Part shown: piece after piece, positions 1 through 13,400 of the stretch
Position numbering within the stretch: the first letter of the stretch is position 1
How the letters are laid out: the number at the start of each line of letters is the position of its first letter
From: Dipteris shenzhenensis
Taxonomy: Eukaryota; Polypodiophyta; Polypodiopsida; Gleicheniales
Length of the DNA: 64,000 bases
Direction: 5' to 3' (one strand)
NCBI GenBank assembly: GCA_047967505.1
Contig: CM106540.1
Translations under genes and position numbers: made by a program
Notes under the pieces: model-generated
Databases searched by the model: none
The model's input: only the letters and a program-made list of their open reading frames with translations
What the model was told of the DNA's origin: nothing

Positions 1-345
1 AAAATTGGGGGGACCTTTGAGTCTCTACACAAAGTGGGGGGACCTTTTGGGTCTCTACACAAAGTGGGAGGACCTCAAACAGTGTAGGCTTTTAGTCTTT
101 CTCTTTGTAGATTTAGTCTCTCTCTCTCTCTAGATCCTGATTTTGCAAGTATGATTGGTTCTTTTCTAGAGAGGATTTTGGCTATCCCCATCCATTAATA
201 TTCATCATACCATCTTTCAGGCTCAAGATATTACAAGCGGAGCTTTGCCCGCTACTCTACACACATAATGATCTCATCATTGTTGCTCTAGACTGCACTT
301 CTTGCCCTTGTCGCCACAGGGTTTGCAAAAGTTATGCAACTTTTG
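1..345 (-). repeat. LTR-like repeat, block A (inverted partner at 50352-50720)
   Basis: Read on the minus strand, this block matches 50352-50720 almost throughout. Shared landmarks are the repeated CACAAAGTGGGGGGACC motif at the left edge, the CT tract near 125 and GAGCTTTGCCCGCTACTCTAC. It probably continues left of the window. The partner copy looks like the U3 part of an LTR. Confidence 0.7.
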
Positions 346-353
346 CATAGGTG

Positions 354-755
354 TACAGGTGTAGTATAGGTCCTCGGGTCATACTCTGATGAGAGGCATA
401 TGATAAAGCATGAAAATGACATCTCATGCGTGCATGGGTGAGAAAGAGTGCTTGATCACAGTGATGGATAGGTGTACAAGTGTAGCATAGGTCCTTGGGT
501 CATACTCCGATGAGAGGCATATGATAAAGCATGAAAACGAGATCTCATGCGCTCATGGGTGAGAAAGAGTGCTTGATCACAGTGATGGATGGAGGCTTTC
601 GCCTCCATGGGAGTTCAAAGGTTTAGAAGGAGGTTGCATGATTTGGAAGGGGACATGATTGAGAGAGCTATCTAGAAGTTCCACAGTTAAGAGAGGGTTG
701 TAGGGTTTAGGAGGAGTCCACAGTTGAGGAGTGGAGACGTCTAGGGGTAAGGGGT
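354..755 (-). repeat. LTR-like repeat, block B, with a 115-bp tandem duplication
   Basis: Two 115-bp copies (354-468 and 469-583) share TCATACTCYGATGAGAGGCA and GTGCTTGATCACAGTGATGG, differing by a few bases. This and the following 170 bases match the reverse complement of 51185-51480. The order of blocks A and B is swapped relative to the 50-kb copy, so this copy is rearranged. Confidence 0.65.
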
Positions 756-829
756 GAGGAGGAGGGACAAGGGAGGAGGGAGGAGGGAGGAGGGAGGAGG
801 AGGGAGGAGGGAGGAGGGAGGAGGAGGGA
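756..829. repeat. GGAGGGA/GGAGGA low-complexity tract
   Basis: This is a purine-only repeat of GGAGG units. The reverse-complement tract (TCC)n lies at the matching place in the 50-kb copy (about 50988-51180). Confidence 0.85.
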
Positions 830-3155
830 ATGTGCTATTGCCTTGCTTGTATTAGTCATACAGTTGACTCCCATGTGCCCATATGGAATTTTGATCTCTT
901 TCCTGAACAACAGTCTGTTGTAGGGTGCCACTAAAGACATTTGGGGTTGTGACTCTTTGAGCCGTGGAGTCGTCAACATTATTGACTTGTGATTCTTGAA
1001 GAGTCATACTATGTGGCTCACTTGTAAAGTCATTGGGCCACAGGGGATCCAAATTCCCATCATTCAATTTGACCAAACAACATGCACATACATGCCTTTT
1101 TTGCTTATCAAACAGAGCATAGATCCAAATAGACATGGAGCATCATGGTTCAAATTAATAAGAACAATGACACATGTTCAAGTGACTTTATAGATTCTTC
1201 TAACTCTTTTGTTAGGGCTAGTATAGTTTAATATCAATGTAGGAGCTTTTATCCAAGAACTCATTTCTATTTTCCACTGGACTAGGTTTGACACAAAGGT
1301 TTATTCAAAACCATTACTGGTTAGCTTGATGAAAATATTTAATGATGGTTACACTTCTTTCAAGATAATCTCTTAGAATACCATGGGTGGACAAATAGGC
1401 TGAAAGTAAACAAGACCAAGATCTCTTTTCAAGGGTTAGCAGGAGCATGGTATCATCAACTAGATCATCAACTAGATTAAGAAATAAGGTCATCATGGAA
1501 AACTTACACTCGGGTCTTTCCAATTGTTTGACAACATTGAAACTATTAAAGATACTTCAACATAAGGAGAAAGCAATCACCATTAAAACAGTATCATAAT
1601 GGGGAGTCAAATCGATCTAACTGTGAATGCATGTTGATAGCAACATAGACATAAAGAATTTATTCCTTTAGCCAAACTTGTGGCCTAGGATTTCTCAAAG
1701 GACACAAGATCAAGCACCTCAAATCTCAAATGAAGCCTTAGTAGTCAAACTCAGAATCGGATTCAATCTATCTACCCTCAACGGTTCTCCCTACTCCTAA
1801 TTTTGGTCCAACACCTATGGCTAGTGATCATGTCTATAATGCTTAGATGTCTATAAAACCTTCATTTAGACACATAAGCCAAATCTTAATCTAGATCAAG
1901 ATCCCAAGGTCATCCTAGACATTTTTATTATAGTTATTAGGGACTTGTTATAGAAGAGTTGTGATCTTAAAGGGAATACCATTCTTAGTACATAGCCATT
2001 GTCCCATGTTTGCCCATAACTTTCATTCCATGCACTCAGATTTCCTTAGACAAATGCTATTATGTTAGTAGACTCAAGAAGCTCTTTGACTATAGTTCAT
2101 AAAAATGTATAGATCAAGTTGTCCTTCCATTTTACTTTATTTCATGTAAGTTTGGTGATTCTAGAACATATTTTCTTAAACCTTCATTAGGGTGCGATTT
2201 TCCTATTTCTTTATTTTCTCATGCCATCAAACCCTTTCTACGATCCTTGGCTATGATTGGCTAGATAATAATAATGCTTTATTAGAATCCAAGAATAATT
2301 GGCCAAGTGTATCCTATTCCTTGAGTTCTAAAATAGTAGTGATTCTTTAAATAGCTAATGTGTTTTGTTTCATGCTTAGATGTCTCAATTGAGCCACAAT
2401 TGCCCAAGAGATACTTATAGGCATTTGCAAGTGACATTCCAACAATGACCATATCGTCTATTGTCTATAAAGCTCCAATTGGTAAGGCTTGGCCTTGACT
2501 AAAGCACAAGAAGACATTTGCTTAGAAATTACGAGATATTGGGATGAGGCTCACTTTTTGGGTCAAACTTTCACAGATTTTAGGGTATTTAAGTGTATGA
2601 CAAGCAAAAAAAAAAGGTACATGACAATGTCTCCACTTCCCCTCCCTCGTTAATGGGCCCTTCACGTTAATTGTCTCTCCATCCCGCTCCCCCATGTGCA
2701 TTCAAGTCCTTGTACTAGTCATTAATGGATTTTATCATCCTTGTTGAGGGATATTGCTATGTTTTTAGGTTAAATTTTCATAGATTTTTGTTATTATATG
2801 CGCATTTAAGTCTATGACTACGGGTATTTTAAGTATATCAAGGGGCTCCACTTCCCCTAGTATGGAATTTTTTCTTTAGTCTCATGTCCCTCCTATGGAG
2901 TCACTTCTCTTTACTAGTTTTTATTCTATTTTGTACTTAATCTACTTAGCATATTCCCTAATGGAAATTATAGTGGTTTTGCCACCTTGTTTTCTTTTTT
3001 ACTAGAGCTAAGAAATGGTATTCTATAAGGGATTATAGTGGCTTTGCTAGCTTGTTTTTGAGAAGTGATATCCTTATGGAGGTAGTTTCAATTGGTTGGC
3101 TCCCAGGGATAAAAAAACACAAAATTTGACATTTGGCAACTTGGAGGAAAGAGCT
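830..3155. other. No recognisable gene
   Basis: AT-rich sequence with short open frames only (65-94 codons), none with a motif I recognise. There is a poly-A run near 2607. It may be old transposon sequence, but nothing specific supports that. Confidence 0.4.
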
Positions 3156-3159
3156 TAGA

Positions 3160-3420
3160 CCTCTTGGATGCTTATCACTACATCTTGGATTACAATCCTT
3201 AGACTCTTGGACTTTAAACTACCACAAGCTCTTGGACTACCACCATTGAACTCTTAGACAACCACGGGCTCTTGGACTATCACCCTGAACTACCATAAGC
3301 TCTTGGATTATCATCCTTGGACTCTTAAACTACCACGGGCTCTTGGACGCCACCCTTGGACTATTGGACTTTTATGGACTCATGAAGTACCACAAGCTCT
3401 TGGACTACCATACACATAGA
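3160..3420. repeat. Degenerate tandem array around CTCTTGGACTACCAC
   Basis: At least eight imperfect copies of a 20-30 bp unit with core GGACT-ACCAC-GCTCTT follow one another. Unit lengths vary and the copies have drifted, so this is an old minisatellite. Confidence 0.6.
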
Positions 3421-4257
3421 AGTGTACACTCTAGGGTAAAGGGGCCGGTAAAGAGGCACGCGCCTTTACAATGTGAGCAACCCCCCTTTTCTCTCCATGG
3501 GAAGACCCAATAAAGAGGCATGAATATGTATGATTTTGAGTAGGTGTCAACTTCCCATAACAAGTTGAGCTAGTCCTCATGTGACATAGTACTGGCCCAC
3601 CAATGCCTTTGGTATTGGGTCTTGAGGTTTTCCACCAACCTAATTTTTTTTTCCATTTTTTATAAAAGAAATTATATTCTCCCTCCATGTTATTTGTGCG
3701 ATGTATTTACATTTTGAAAACACCCCAAAAAACCATAGGCACTGCCACTCAGGCCCTTCAATAGGAAAGAGAAGTTACGCTGGGGAATAACATGGGATAC
3801 CACAATCTAACCCCAAAGTTCCAACTAACTACAATTACCACTATAATTACACTTAATAGCAACCTAAACAAGTCAACATGACTTTTTTGAAAGGAAAATG
3901 ATCATCTACACAAAACCACACCCATTCGGTAGGCCCCTTGGAGGGCCAAAAAGTTAGCCGTGCACAAGAGTGGCCCCTTTACCCTATACATCCACACAAA
4001 AACACACACATGCAAGTAGTGGTCGTAGGGGGGTAAGGTAGTGGTAGTAGGGGGGTCGTGAATGGATGCAATAGAGAAAGGCAACAAGTGGAAACTTCAA
4101 ACTGGTGAACTATGTGAATTATGTGAACTATGTGAAGGGTAGTTGGGACTTGATGAAATCTTAACGAAATGGGTGCTTATTACGAATCGACCTTGGGCGC
4201 TTCCAACTACCGATTCAAATCATCCACCCATCAAAAGCTTTCCATTCCATACAGACT
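3421..4257. other. Region upstream of the DRC9-like gene
   Basis: No gene motif was seen. A G-rich stretch (GTAGGGGGGTAAGGTAGTGG) lies at 4024-4060. The last 150 bases before the start codon should contain the 5' UTR and promoter. I see no clear TATA box, which would be normal for an axonemal gene, but I cannot define the start of transcription. Confidence 0.35.
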
Positions 4258-4473
4258 ATGGCGGACGATCCAGCTCAAGTCCCATCCAATGCTCTCGTAG
4301 ACGTTGGTGTAGTCGATAACGGCCAAGATGCTTCTGATTCAGCTGGCGTCGACGATCATCCGCTTGAGGATTACAAAATTTCATCGCCCGCTTCGCAAAC
4401 GTGGGTGGCAGAGTTTTTTAGAGCGTTTTTGGAGCGCCTTGCAATGCTCGCTTCCATGCCTGGTGCTGGTGAT
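4258..4473 (+). CDS. DRC9: DRC9-like exon 1
   Basis: This exon has 72 codons and starts at ATG ([16 protein letters not shown]). It is rich in Asp, Ser and Val, as expected of a disordered N-terminus. It ends in phase 0 at GGTGAT|GTATAT. If the donor is ignored, the frame hits TGA at 4507, which supports splicing. Local GC content is clearly higher than in the flanking sequence. Intron 1 is 110 bp and ends CCACAG. Confidence 0.75.
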
Positions 4474-7400
4474 GTATATTTTTTGATCAAGGCTCCCTCG
4501 GGAAGATGAAATTGTGTATGCGTGCTCATATTGGAAGTAAAGTACATGATCGGTCTTTAGGAGTCTATCGGTTCTGTCCACAGGTTTCAGACGCCGAAAG
4601 CAATGATCGCGTTCCAATGGCACCGTTGTTTGAAAATTCGAATGTGCCTTCCACCCACAGTCCTAAAATGTCCAAGGCTGCTATCGACGCGTTGTGGCTT
4701 CGAGACATATTACAGACAACCTTGAAGGAGGTAGGAATCTGTCACAAAGATCAGAAGTGCTTTTCACGCGGACTTACAAGTCCACCTTTTTAGCAGTGCG
4801 TAATTGAATAAAAATTCCTAGTTTCTGTATTCAAAAGCCCTCCTGTTCTGCGAATCTTTTCAAATTCATCAACCCAAAAGACATTCTTGCCACTTAAGAA
4901 GGGAGGAAGAAGGAATGAGACAAAAGATAACAAAAGTCTCGGTCACTTGAAATTTGATGCAGACAAAAGATGACGTGGAGATTTTCTGAACAAATCTAAA
5001 TTAAGAAGAAGCGACGTTATCTTTTGGAGTGTTTCCATTCTGCTGAAAAATGGAGTGTCTCGAAGATATGGGAACTGTGAAAGTGATGTGTGCAAAAACT
5101 GAGAGCAGAACAATGAACTGGATTAGCAAGAAAACTTGAGTGGAGATAGATGGAAGAATCAGGGAGATAACTTATGAGAAATGCATCCAGGGCAAGGGGC
5201 CCCTGCTGGTCGGCCTGCTAATGCAGACCGACTGACTGACCTGCTGGTCGTTTTAACTCGACCGCCGTCGAGTGTTGTTGGCTTTACCCAACCATGCTGG
5301 TTGGGGCTACTCGACCTGGTTGGGTGGCCAAACATGGCCCCCAACACCGGCTGGTGAGGCAGTTGTGGCCTTTACAAATTACCAGCAGCCAGGTGAGGCT
5401 TGATCTCCAACATGGAACCCTGGCGTACTTGTCCTGGCTCATCTCCCTCCTAACCTGTGAATATGCAATGAGAAAGGATGAATATCCTACCCCTCTCTCT
5501 GGGTGGGCACATCCACATAGGAGCCCTCACTCACTATTGAATGCCCCCCTATCCTGCCCAGCCTAGGCACCTCCAAGGGCTGCCATCGTGGCACACAAAC
5601 AGGCCACAAAGGGCCCTGAATAGCGTTGAATCAGCCTCAATATGGGCCGTACAGATCCGCAGCACCCTCTGCAAGGTGACATCTCCCTAGGACAAATTTT
5701 GTGTGCTGGAATCACCAGGAGTCTTTGACAGAGGTGCATGCAAGGATATGGGGTGGGCCACCCACAACAAAGGCCCTTATTCCTACTGTACACGTGATAC
5801 ATCAGAACATGCTCCACTCTGACATCCCCTCTCAGCTCCTGGTAGCATCATCTCCAGGAAGCTGGGTGTGCCGCTGGAGCATATGAAGGAATCCATTGCG
5901 TGAACCACTGTCGCTGAAGACCGCAACATGTATTGTCGGAAGAAGCCCCCTCTTGGCACGAACTGTCTCAGCAAGATCACTGCAACCCTGTACTGCTGCC
6001 CCCAGGCTAAAAGTCCAAGGCAAACTTGGTACCATACTTTCCAAGGCAAACTTGGTACCATACTTATACAACAATCCAACTGATATGCCATAGGTGCAAG
6101 ATCTGTTTTTCTCCGTGCACTGTATATCACTGAGCTATACAGCCCCCTCTCAGTGGTAGACTGACACCAGATCAATGAACCACTGTGCTCCAGAAACAAT
6201 GGGCATCTAACTATGCACTAGGATAAAAAATTGGGGTGTCTGGGATTCCGAACTGGCAATCATCTGACCCATGCGGATTTCCAGCAGCTCATCCTGATTC
6301 GTACAACAGCTGCAGCAGAATAACATGAAACCCCCTCTAGGTCTGCTAGGTCATAACATCCAAACAAATACATATTGGTATACATAGAGCCACCTGAATC
6401 AGTGGGAACAACTCCTGCCTGGAAGCTTGCCTCGAACAAAAACAACTTCACCATTGCACTGTCCGGTAGGTACTGCTGCCACACACAAGCAAGCAATCCT
6501 TCATCTGGAACCAAAATGCCTGCAGGCAGCACATCCTGCCTTGAAGGCAAGTGACCTTTTTGGCCACAATAATCCCACATACGTGAGGCCTTGAGTGCTT
6601 TTTTTGCATCCTGTCTTCTTGTTCCTTCCCTTCTGCTCAGCTGCCAAGCCTCTGAGCTGTTGCCCTGGGAAGGACTTTGAAATATCTCCTCCTGATCAAG
6701 CACCATGGGTACCAACTCCTCCCACGTCAACGTATTTATTTTTCCACTGGTAATCGAGGACGAATAAGATGTGAAGTACTGAGCAGACACGTGGGACAAC
6801 AATGTGATTCAAATGATATCTCCTTCCCTGCCTGAAGAAACTCTTGTTTAGCTCCTGGAGCTTGTTATGTGCTCGCACATCTATGAAGACATCCACCACT
6901 CTCATCTAAACTTCTAGAGACATCCTCTTCATGGGAGAGGTTCTGTTGTACAAGGATGCCAAGTGCTCCCAGATACTTTTGGCTACCGTCATGTGCTTTA
7001 CAGGATTAATAACTTGAGGAGTACAGTTTTAAAAAATGAACAAACGTACCCCCCCATTGACCCGGTCCCAGAGCTGAGACATGGTCTCAGTCTCCTTTTA
7101 CTCCATGATCCCTAGGTTTGCTGCAAGGGGATCAGACCTGACAACCCCCACCAAAATGAAGTCTGCTAGAATCATATGGCTGCAAAATGGACTCCATGAT
7201 GACCTGCCATACACTGTGATTGGGCCCATCCAATTGACGGTCCACGGGGAAGGCGGGTAATACTGGAATTTTCACCTTGTTCTCCGCCATCTCAGCCAGG
7301 GTAGCCATGTTGGAGCGAAGAGAGAGTAGAACTGAGAAGAGAGGGTGGACGGGAAAGAAAGTAGAGAAAGGGGGTTGAAGGTGGAAGAGAGGAACAGGCT

Positions 7401-10400
7401 GGAGAAGAAGAGGCTTGAAGCCTAAGGTACCTTCACGCCTTCGCTGTCCTGTCCCTTGAAACGCCTCCTCTCTAATCTGAAAACACCCTTCAAACACTTA
7501 CCTCTTGCTTGACACCCAAACAGTCCACACCTCTGCACACTCCTCTGTCCTGTCCCTTGAAACACCTCCTCTCTAATCTGAAAACACCCTTCAAACACTT
7601 ACCTCTTGCTTGACACCCAAACAGTCCACACCTCTGCACACTCCTCTTTGAACACCTCCGAACAGCAGCCCTAAAACTCCACGCAGTTTGCTGGCTCCAC
7701 GTGCCCTCCATGTCTTAGGTCTTCAGCCAACCTTTTGGCTCTGGTACCATTTGAGAGTGCAGCAGAAACTGAACAAAAAGGGAGAAAACACACACCACAA
7801 GAATTGAACTGCAAAGGAGAGAGAAAGAGACTGCAACGGATCTCAGGGAAAAGCCCTCAACTGCTGGGCAAAATCTCCATACATGAGATAAGTACACAAT
7901 TGAAGGAGGGGCCCATATATAGCCTCACCCCCTTCCAGCCACGGTTTGCTGAATAGGCCGACCTGTCTGCCCCAAGGGGGCAAACCAAGCTGCCAAAGGT
8001 GGCCGACCAGCAGGTCGGTCCACCCCTCCCTACCAGCTGGTTGCTGGGGCTTGGTAACCCAACCAGGCAGATCGGGTCTCCTGCCCAAACGGTGGCCTGA
8101 ATGGCCCCCTATCCTGACCCAGCCTAGATGCCTCCAAGGGCTGTTATCACGGCATGCAAACAGGCAACAAAGGGTTTGGAACAGCGCCGAATCAGCCCTG
8201 ATACGGACCGTACAGATCCGTAGCACCCTCTGCAGGGTGACAGCTCCCTGGGACAGCCTCTGCATGCTTGGAACAGGCTGGAATCACGAGGAGTCCTTGA
8301 CAAAGGTGCATGCCCGGATACACAGCCAACACCCCTCCTAGACTGAAACACTCTATTTACTACTCTCTTGGATTCGTCGATTCATGGACAAGGCAAAATC
8401 ACAGGCGATGGCATCGTAATTTTCCTCCCAGCCACTCTCATGGATTGCATGCCTCCACACAAAGATACGTAATTACATTCCTTCATGCAATTAAAACATT
8501 TGCCCCTTGGCATTCTCACACATTTAGGTGCACCTAGGCCTAAGCACTCAGAACCACCTAGTCGATGCCAATACACCCTCACCTAGGACCTTGGCAGTTA
8601 CTTCCCTTGACCATTTTATTTATGCACATAAAATATTACAAAAGTCGGTCATCTAAGAGAAAATGCCCACCGACCTTTCCGAGGTCATGCTATCTCGGCT
8701 AGAGCATAACATTCCTTCCCTCTTCAAGCATCAGCGCCCTCGATAATGAAATCTGGGAATACTCTCCGGTATACGGATTCCCAGGTAGCTTCTGATAGAG
8801 GTAGACCATGCCATGCAACCAACACCGTGGGTATCTTCCGATTGTGCACTTGCATTGTTCCTCGGTCTAGGATTCCTGTTGGTTTGCGTCTTCCATTATC
8901 CTCTATCTCCTGAAACAAAACAACACCTTCGATTAGTGAGTCACCTGTATGCAAAAATTTCTTCAAATGAGAAACATGAAACACTGGGTGCACCTTACAC
9001 CCCTGCGGTAATTCTAATTTATAGGCTACCTTGCCTATTCTTTTTAGAATTAACCATGGCTTACAATATCGAGGTGATAACTTAGCACACTCTCCTGCAG
9101 TCAAAGACTTAGAGTGCGAAGGAACTCTGAGAAAAACTTTTTCTCCTTCCTTAAATTCTCTAGCGGATCGGTTTTCATCCACATACGCCTTAGCTCTATC
9201 CATAGCTTGGCGGATGTTAGCTCTCGCAAGTTCTAGCATCTCCCGCATTTGAACCACAAAGTTCGCGGCACTAGGCACTTTTTGAGGTATTCCAACTATA
9301 CTTGGGTTCGCTGGCCTATAACCATAGTTCAGTTCAAACGGACTGAACCCTGTAGAGGAATGTTTTCTATCATTGTAGGCAAACTCTAACAATGGCGACC
9401 ACTTGTCCCATGTATGTTGCCTCAATGACACATATGCTCTAAGCATATCCTCTAAAATTTGGTTGATTCTTTCTGTTTGACCATCCGTTTCTGGATGATC
9501 CCCACTACTCATTCTCAACTCAGTCCTTAGTGTTTCAAATACCACAGTCCAAAAATGATCGGTAAATTTGACATCTCTGTCTGACACTATGGATTTGGGT
9601 AATCCATGCAGACGAAATATATGTCTAATAAACAAATCCGCCACTTGCGGGGCACTAATAGACTCTCTAGTTGGAATGAAGTGAGCCATGTTGGTAAGAC
9701 GATCAACCACCACAAGGATAGAATCATATCCACCTTGTGTCATAGGCAGCCTTACAATAAAGTCCATGGAAATGCTCTCCCACTTACTTAGTGGTATCTC
9801 CAAGGGTTGTAAAAGTCCGGGTGGCTTCACCTGCTCTGCCTTACTTACCTGACACGAAAAACAACGTGTCACATATTCATGAATATGCTTTTTCATCTTT
9901 GGCCAAAAGAAATCTCGCTTCACGAGATCATATGTCTTCTCGACTCCTGGATGTCTTGCACATGGGCTATCATGGCATTGTCGAATGACTCTTTGCTTGA
10001 GATCATTCTGATTAGGTACTACTACCTTGCCATTTCTTTTCAGCATACCATCCCTTATGGCATATCTTGCATAAGTTTGGCCTTTTCTAGATGCTAGGTC
10101 ATCCTTTTCCTTGGGTTTGAACACATGAGCCTTAGGCCATAGGCTCTGGACGAACTCGTCCACCTTTTGAGTTTCTCTTATCTCGGTCATTAGAGCACTC
10201 TCTAACACCGTGAAACTCATGTTATGCATAATGCGTGACAACACATCAGCAACTTTATTATCCTTCCCTCTTCGGTACCGAATCGTCAAGTTAAACTCCT
10301 GCATGAGTTCTGCCCACCTAGCTTGGCGGCCTCTCAAGTCAGGTTGTTTACAAAAATGTTTCAAAGTATCATGATCAACATCCACATAAAACTTTGATCC

Positions 10401-13400
10401 ATACAAATAATGTCTCCATGTTTTCAAAGCATGGACAACAGCATACAACTCTAATTCATGAGTTGGCCAATTTTGTTGAGAGGGAGAAAGCTTCTTGCTT
10501 TCAAAGGCTACTGGCCTTCCCTCTTGGAGGAGAACTGCTCCTACCGCAATGCCACTTGCATCGGTTTCAAGGAACAACGGTTTCTGGGGATCAACTATTT
10601 TTAACACCGGTCCTGTGACCACAGCTTGTTTTATGGTGTTAAAACTTTCTTGTTGATTCTGTCCCCATATAAAAGGTACTTTATCTGAGGTCAGATCAAT
10701 CAATGGCGATACTATTTCGGAATATCCTTTGATATGCCTTCGATAAAATTGGACAAATCCCAAGAATGATTGCAAAGCGGTCAAACTCTGAGGGATTGGC
10801 CAAGTCAGTATCGCAGCCACTTTCTTTGGATCCATTTCTACTCCCTCTGGAGTAATTATGAATCCTAAATATTCAAGTCTTACCATACACAGTATAGTTT
10901 TCGTTTTATTTACATAAAGACTGGCTTTCCTCAAAGTACTGAACACTATTCTTAAGTGTTCATGATGCTCAGTAATACTTTTACTAAATACTAGAATATC
11001 ATCAATAAAATGTACTACAAACTTTCCGATATACGGACGTAGTAAATCGTTCATAAGCATGACGAATGTAGCTGGAGCATTGGTAAGTCCAAAGGGCATT
11101 ACCAAAAACTCATAATGACCAAACATGCTTCTAAAAGCGGTTTTATGCACATCCTCGGCTCTAATACGGATCTGATGGTAGCCACACTTAAGATCTATGT
11201 TACTGAAAATTACGGCCCCATGTAATGCATCTAGCAAATCATCGATCCGAGCCATCGGATACCTGTGCTTAATAGTGATATTATTCAATGCTCTGTAATC
11301 TATACAGAGACGAAAAGTATCATCTTTGTTCTTCTTTAATATCACTGGCGAAGCAAAAGGTGAAAAACTGGGTTGAATCTGCCCCAGCTTGAGGTATTCT
11401 TCCAGTTGTCTTCGCACCTCAGTTTCTTCGGTAAAGCTTAATCTATAGGGAGGTCTATTTACAGGTTCTGCCCTCGGGATAAGCTCAATTTTATGCTGAA
11501 CATTCCGCTCTGGAGGTAACCCATAAGGTAACTCATCCCAAAACAATCAAAGAACTTCTCTGATATTTCTTTAGCTAACTCGGCCATTTCCCCATCTTGG
11601 GTAGCCTCAGTGCTAGCCGATGCATCATCAATCGACTCTATCAATGCTATACACAGACACAGAAACTCTTTCGGAGTCTTTCGAATTTCCATGGCTGAAA
11701 TCAATGGTCCTCGAGGTAAATCCTTTTCACCTCGCAAAACATATTCTACCCCGTTCATCTTGAACTGGTAAATATGCTTTTTCCAATAAATGGCTGGATT
11801 TTTCCGAAAATGCCAAGCCATGCCTAGGGCTATATATGCGTGAGCAAGCCTGGTCAACTCAAAGTCCAGCTTCTTAACATAGTCCTGAATTCGACAATTC
11901 TCTGGTCCCATACTTCAGTTGAACTTCCGTCCACCATCCTGACCGTATAAGCATAGTCAGACGGACTAGTTTTCAACTTGAGCCTCTTAATAAGCTTCGA
12001 GTTAATTACATTGTGCGTTGACGCTGAGTCAAACAACACAATCACATCATGATTGGCTACTTGTCCTTTCATTTTAATCAACTCGGGCTCATCGAAAACG
12101 GTATACCCCGTTGCTGCGGGCTTTGAAAGGATGTTATCAGGTGCACCGCTTACTAACTTAGTAACAGACACACTTAACAACACAGGTACTAACCTCTGAG
12201 AAGGTCCCGCCAATTGCATCTGCATATGTTCCGCATTGGGACTCTCTTGCATTTCCGCGTCGCATTCAGATATTATCATATTGGCCGTGCGACGGTCTTT
12301 GTTTAGTGGGCAATCTTTCCATTGATGTCGCTGAAGGCAGCCGAAGCACAATCCTTCTTTTCTAGCTTTTTCTTTTTGCTCAGGGGTCAATGAGTACTTT
12401 GACCAAGCCCGGACTGCCATTGGAGTTACTTTTCTTTTCACCCCAACGGTGGTACTTGTCTTTGCTTGTCCCTCAACCGGCTTCACCTGCTTGGTTTGGC
12501 CACTTGGCTGCGAGACACTTGTCTTTGAAGTCCATTTCCTCTGAAATCCCCCTTTTCTCGGGTACTCATGCTGAGTCCCTGCCTGCACAAACCCACTAGG
12601 TCTGCCTCTGGCATCCTCATAGTTCAGGGCTACTGCAATAGATTCATCTAATGTAGTCACATATTTAGCCCAAACTTCCATTTTAATCTTGTCGTTCAGT
12701 CCATAGATATAGTCTTTCAAATGAACCGACATAGGGGGAGGGTCTGTTATTTTCATAACACATTCCCTGAACTTGTCAGTGTACTCTGCCACCGACAAAT
12801 TCCTCTGGCGAAGGTTTCTGTAAGCATCCCAAGCTCGAGACTCTTCGTCAGGTGGAAGAAAGTGTTTCTTAAATCCAGCCTTAAACCCTTCCCAGGTGGT
12901 AGGGGCAACTTGATCTTTCTGTTGTTTTATCCACCACCTATCCGCTGCCTCAATAAACAGGTGAGTGGTCTCGCGGATTTTCTTTAGATTGGATCTCATT
13001 TCACAAATGGCGAAGGCTTCTTTCCACTTGTGTAACCAAACCTCGATCACATCAGAACTGCGCTCGGTCATCCGACCAGCGTACTTTTCTGGTCTATAAT
13101 TAGCAATATTAGGTACCTTGACATTATAGCAATATTAGATACCTTGACCTTCGCACGTTCCGACCAGTGTATACTGGGCTCTGGCTCTGCTGGAGCTTTG
13201 CCCTTTTCATTTCTAGATGGTCTAGCCGACAAGGCTTGCACCATTTCTCTAATTTCATTTTGACCAGCGTTCACTTGAAGCTGCTGGTTCATGATCTGTT
13301 GTAAAGCATCTTTCAATACAGAAATCCTACCCACCAGAGTAGGCGTTGTGTGATGGGACACTTCTTGCGTAGATCGCGCTCTAGATTCACTAGGATTTAC

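Noticed and set aside
4506-4793. A separate gene starting at ATG 4506
   Set aside because: The first 78 bases are better read as the end of a 110-bp intron with a CCACAG acceptor at 4583. The rest is DRC9 exon 2, which ends at a GTAGGA donor.
5095-5100. Target-site duplication of the Copia element (CCTTT at 15212-15216)
   Set aside because: No CCTTT lies next to the presumed left end, so the duplication is not supported and the left boundary stays approximate.
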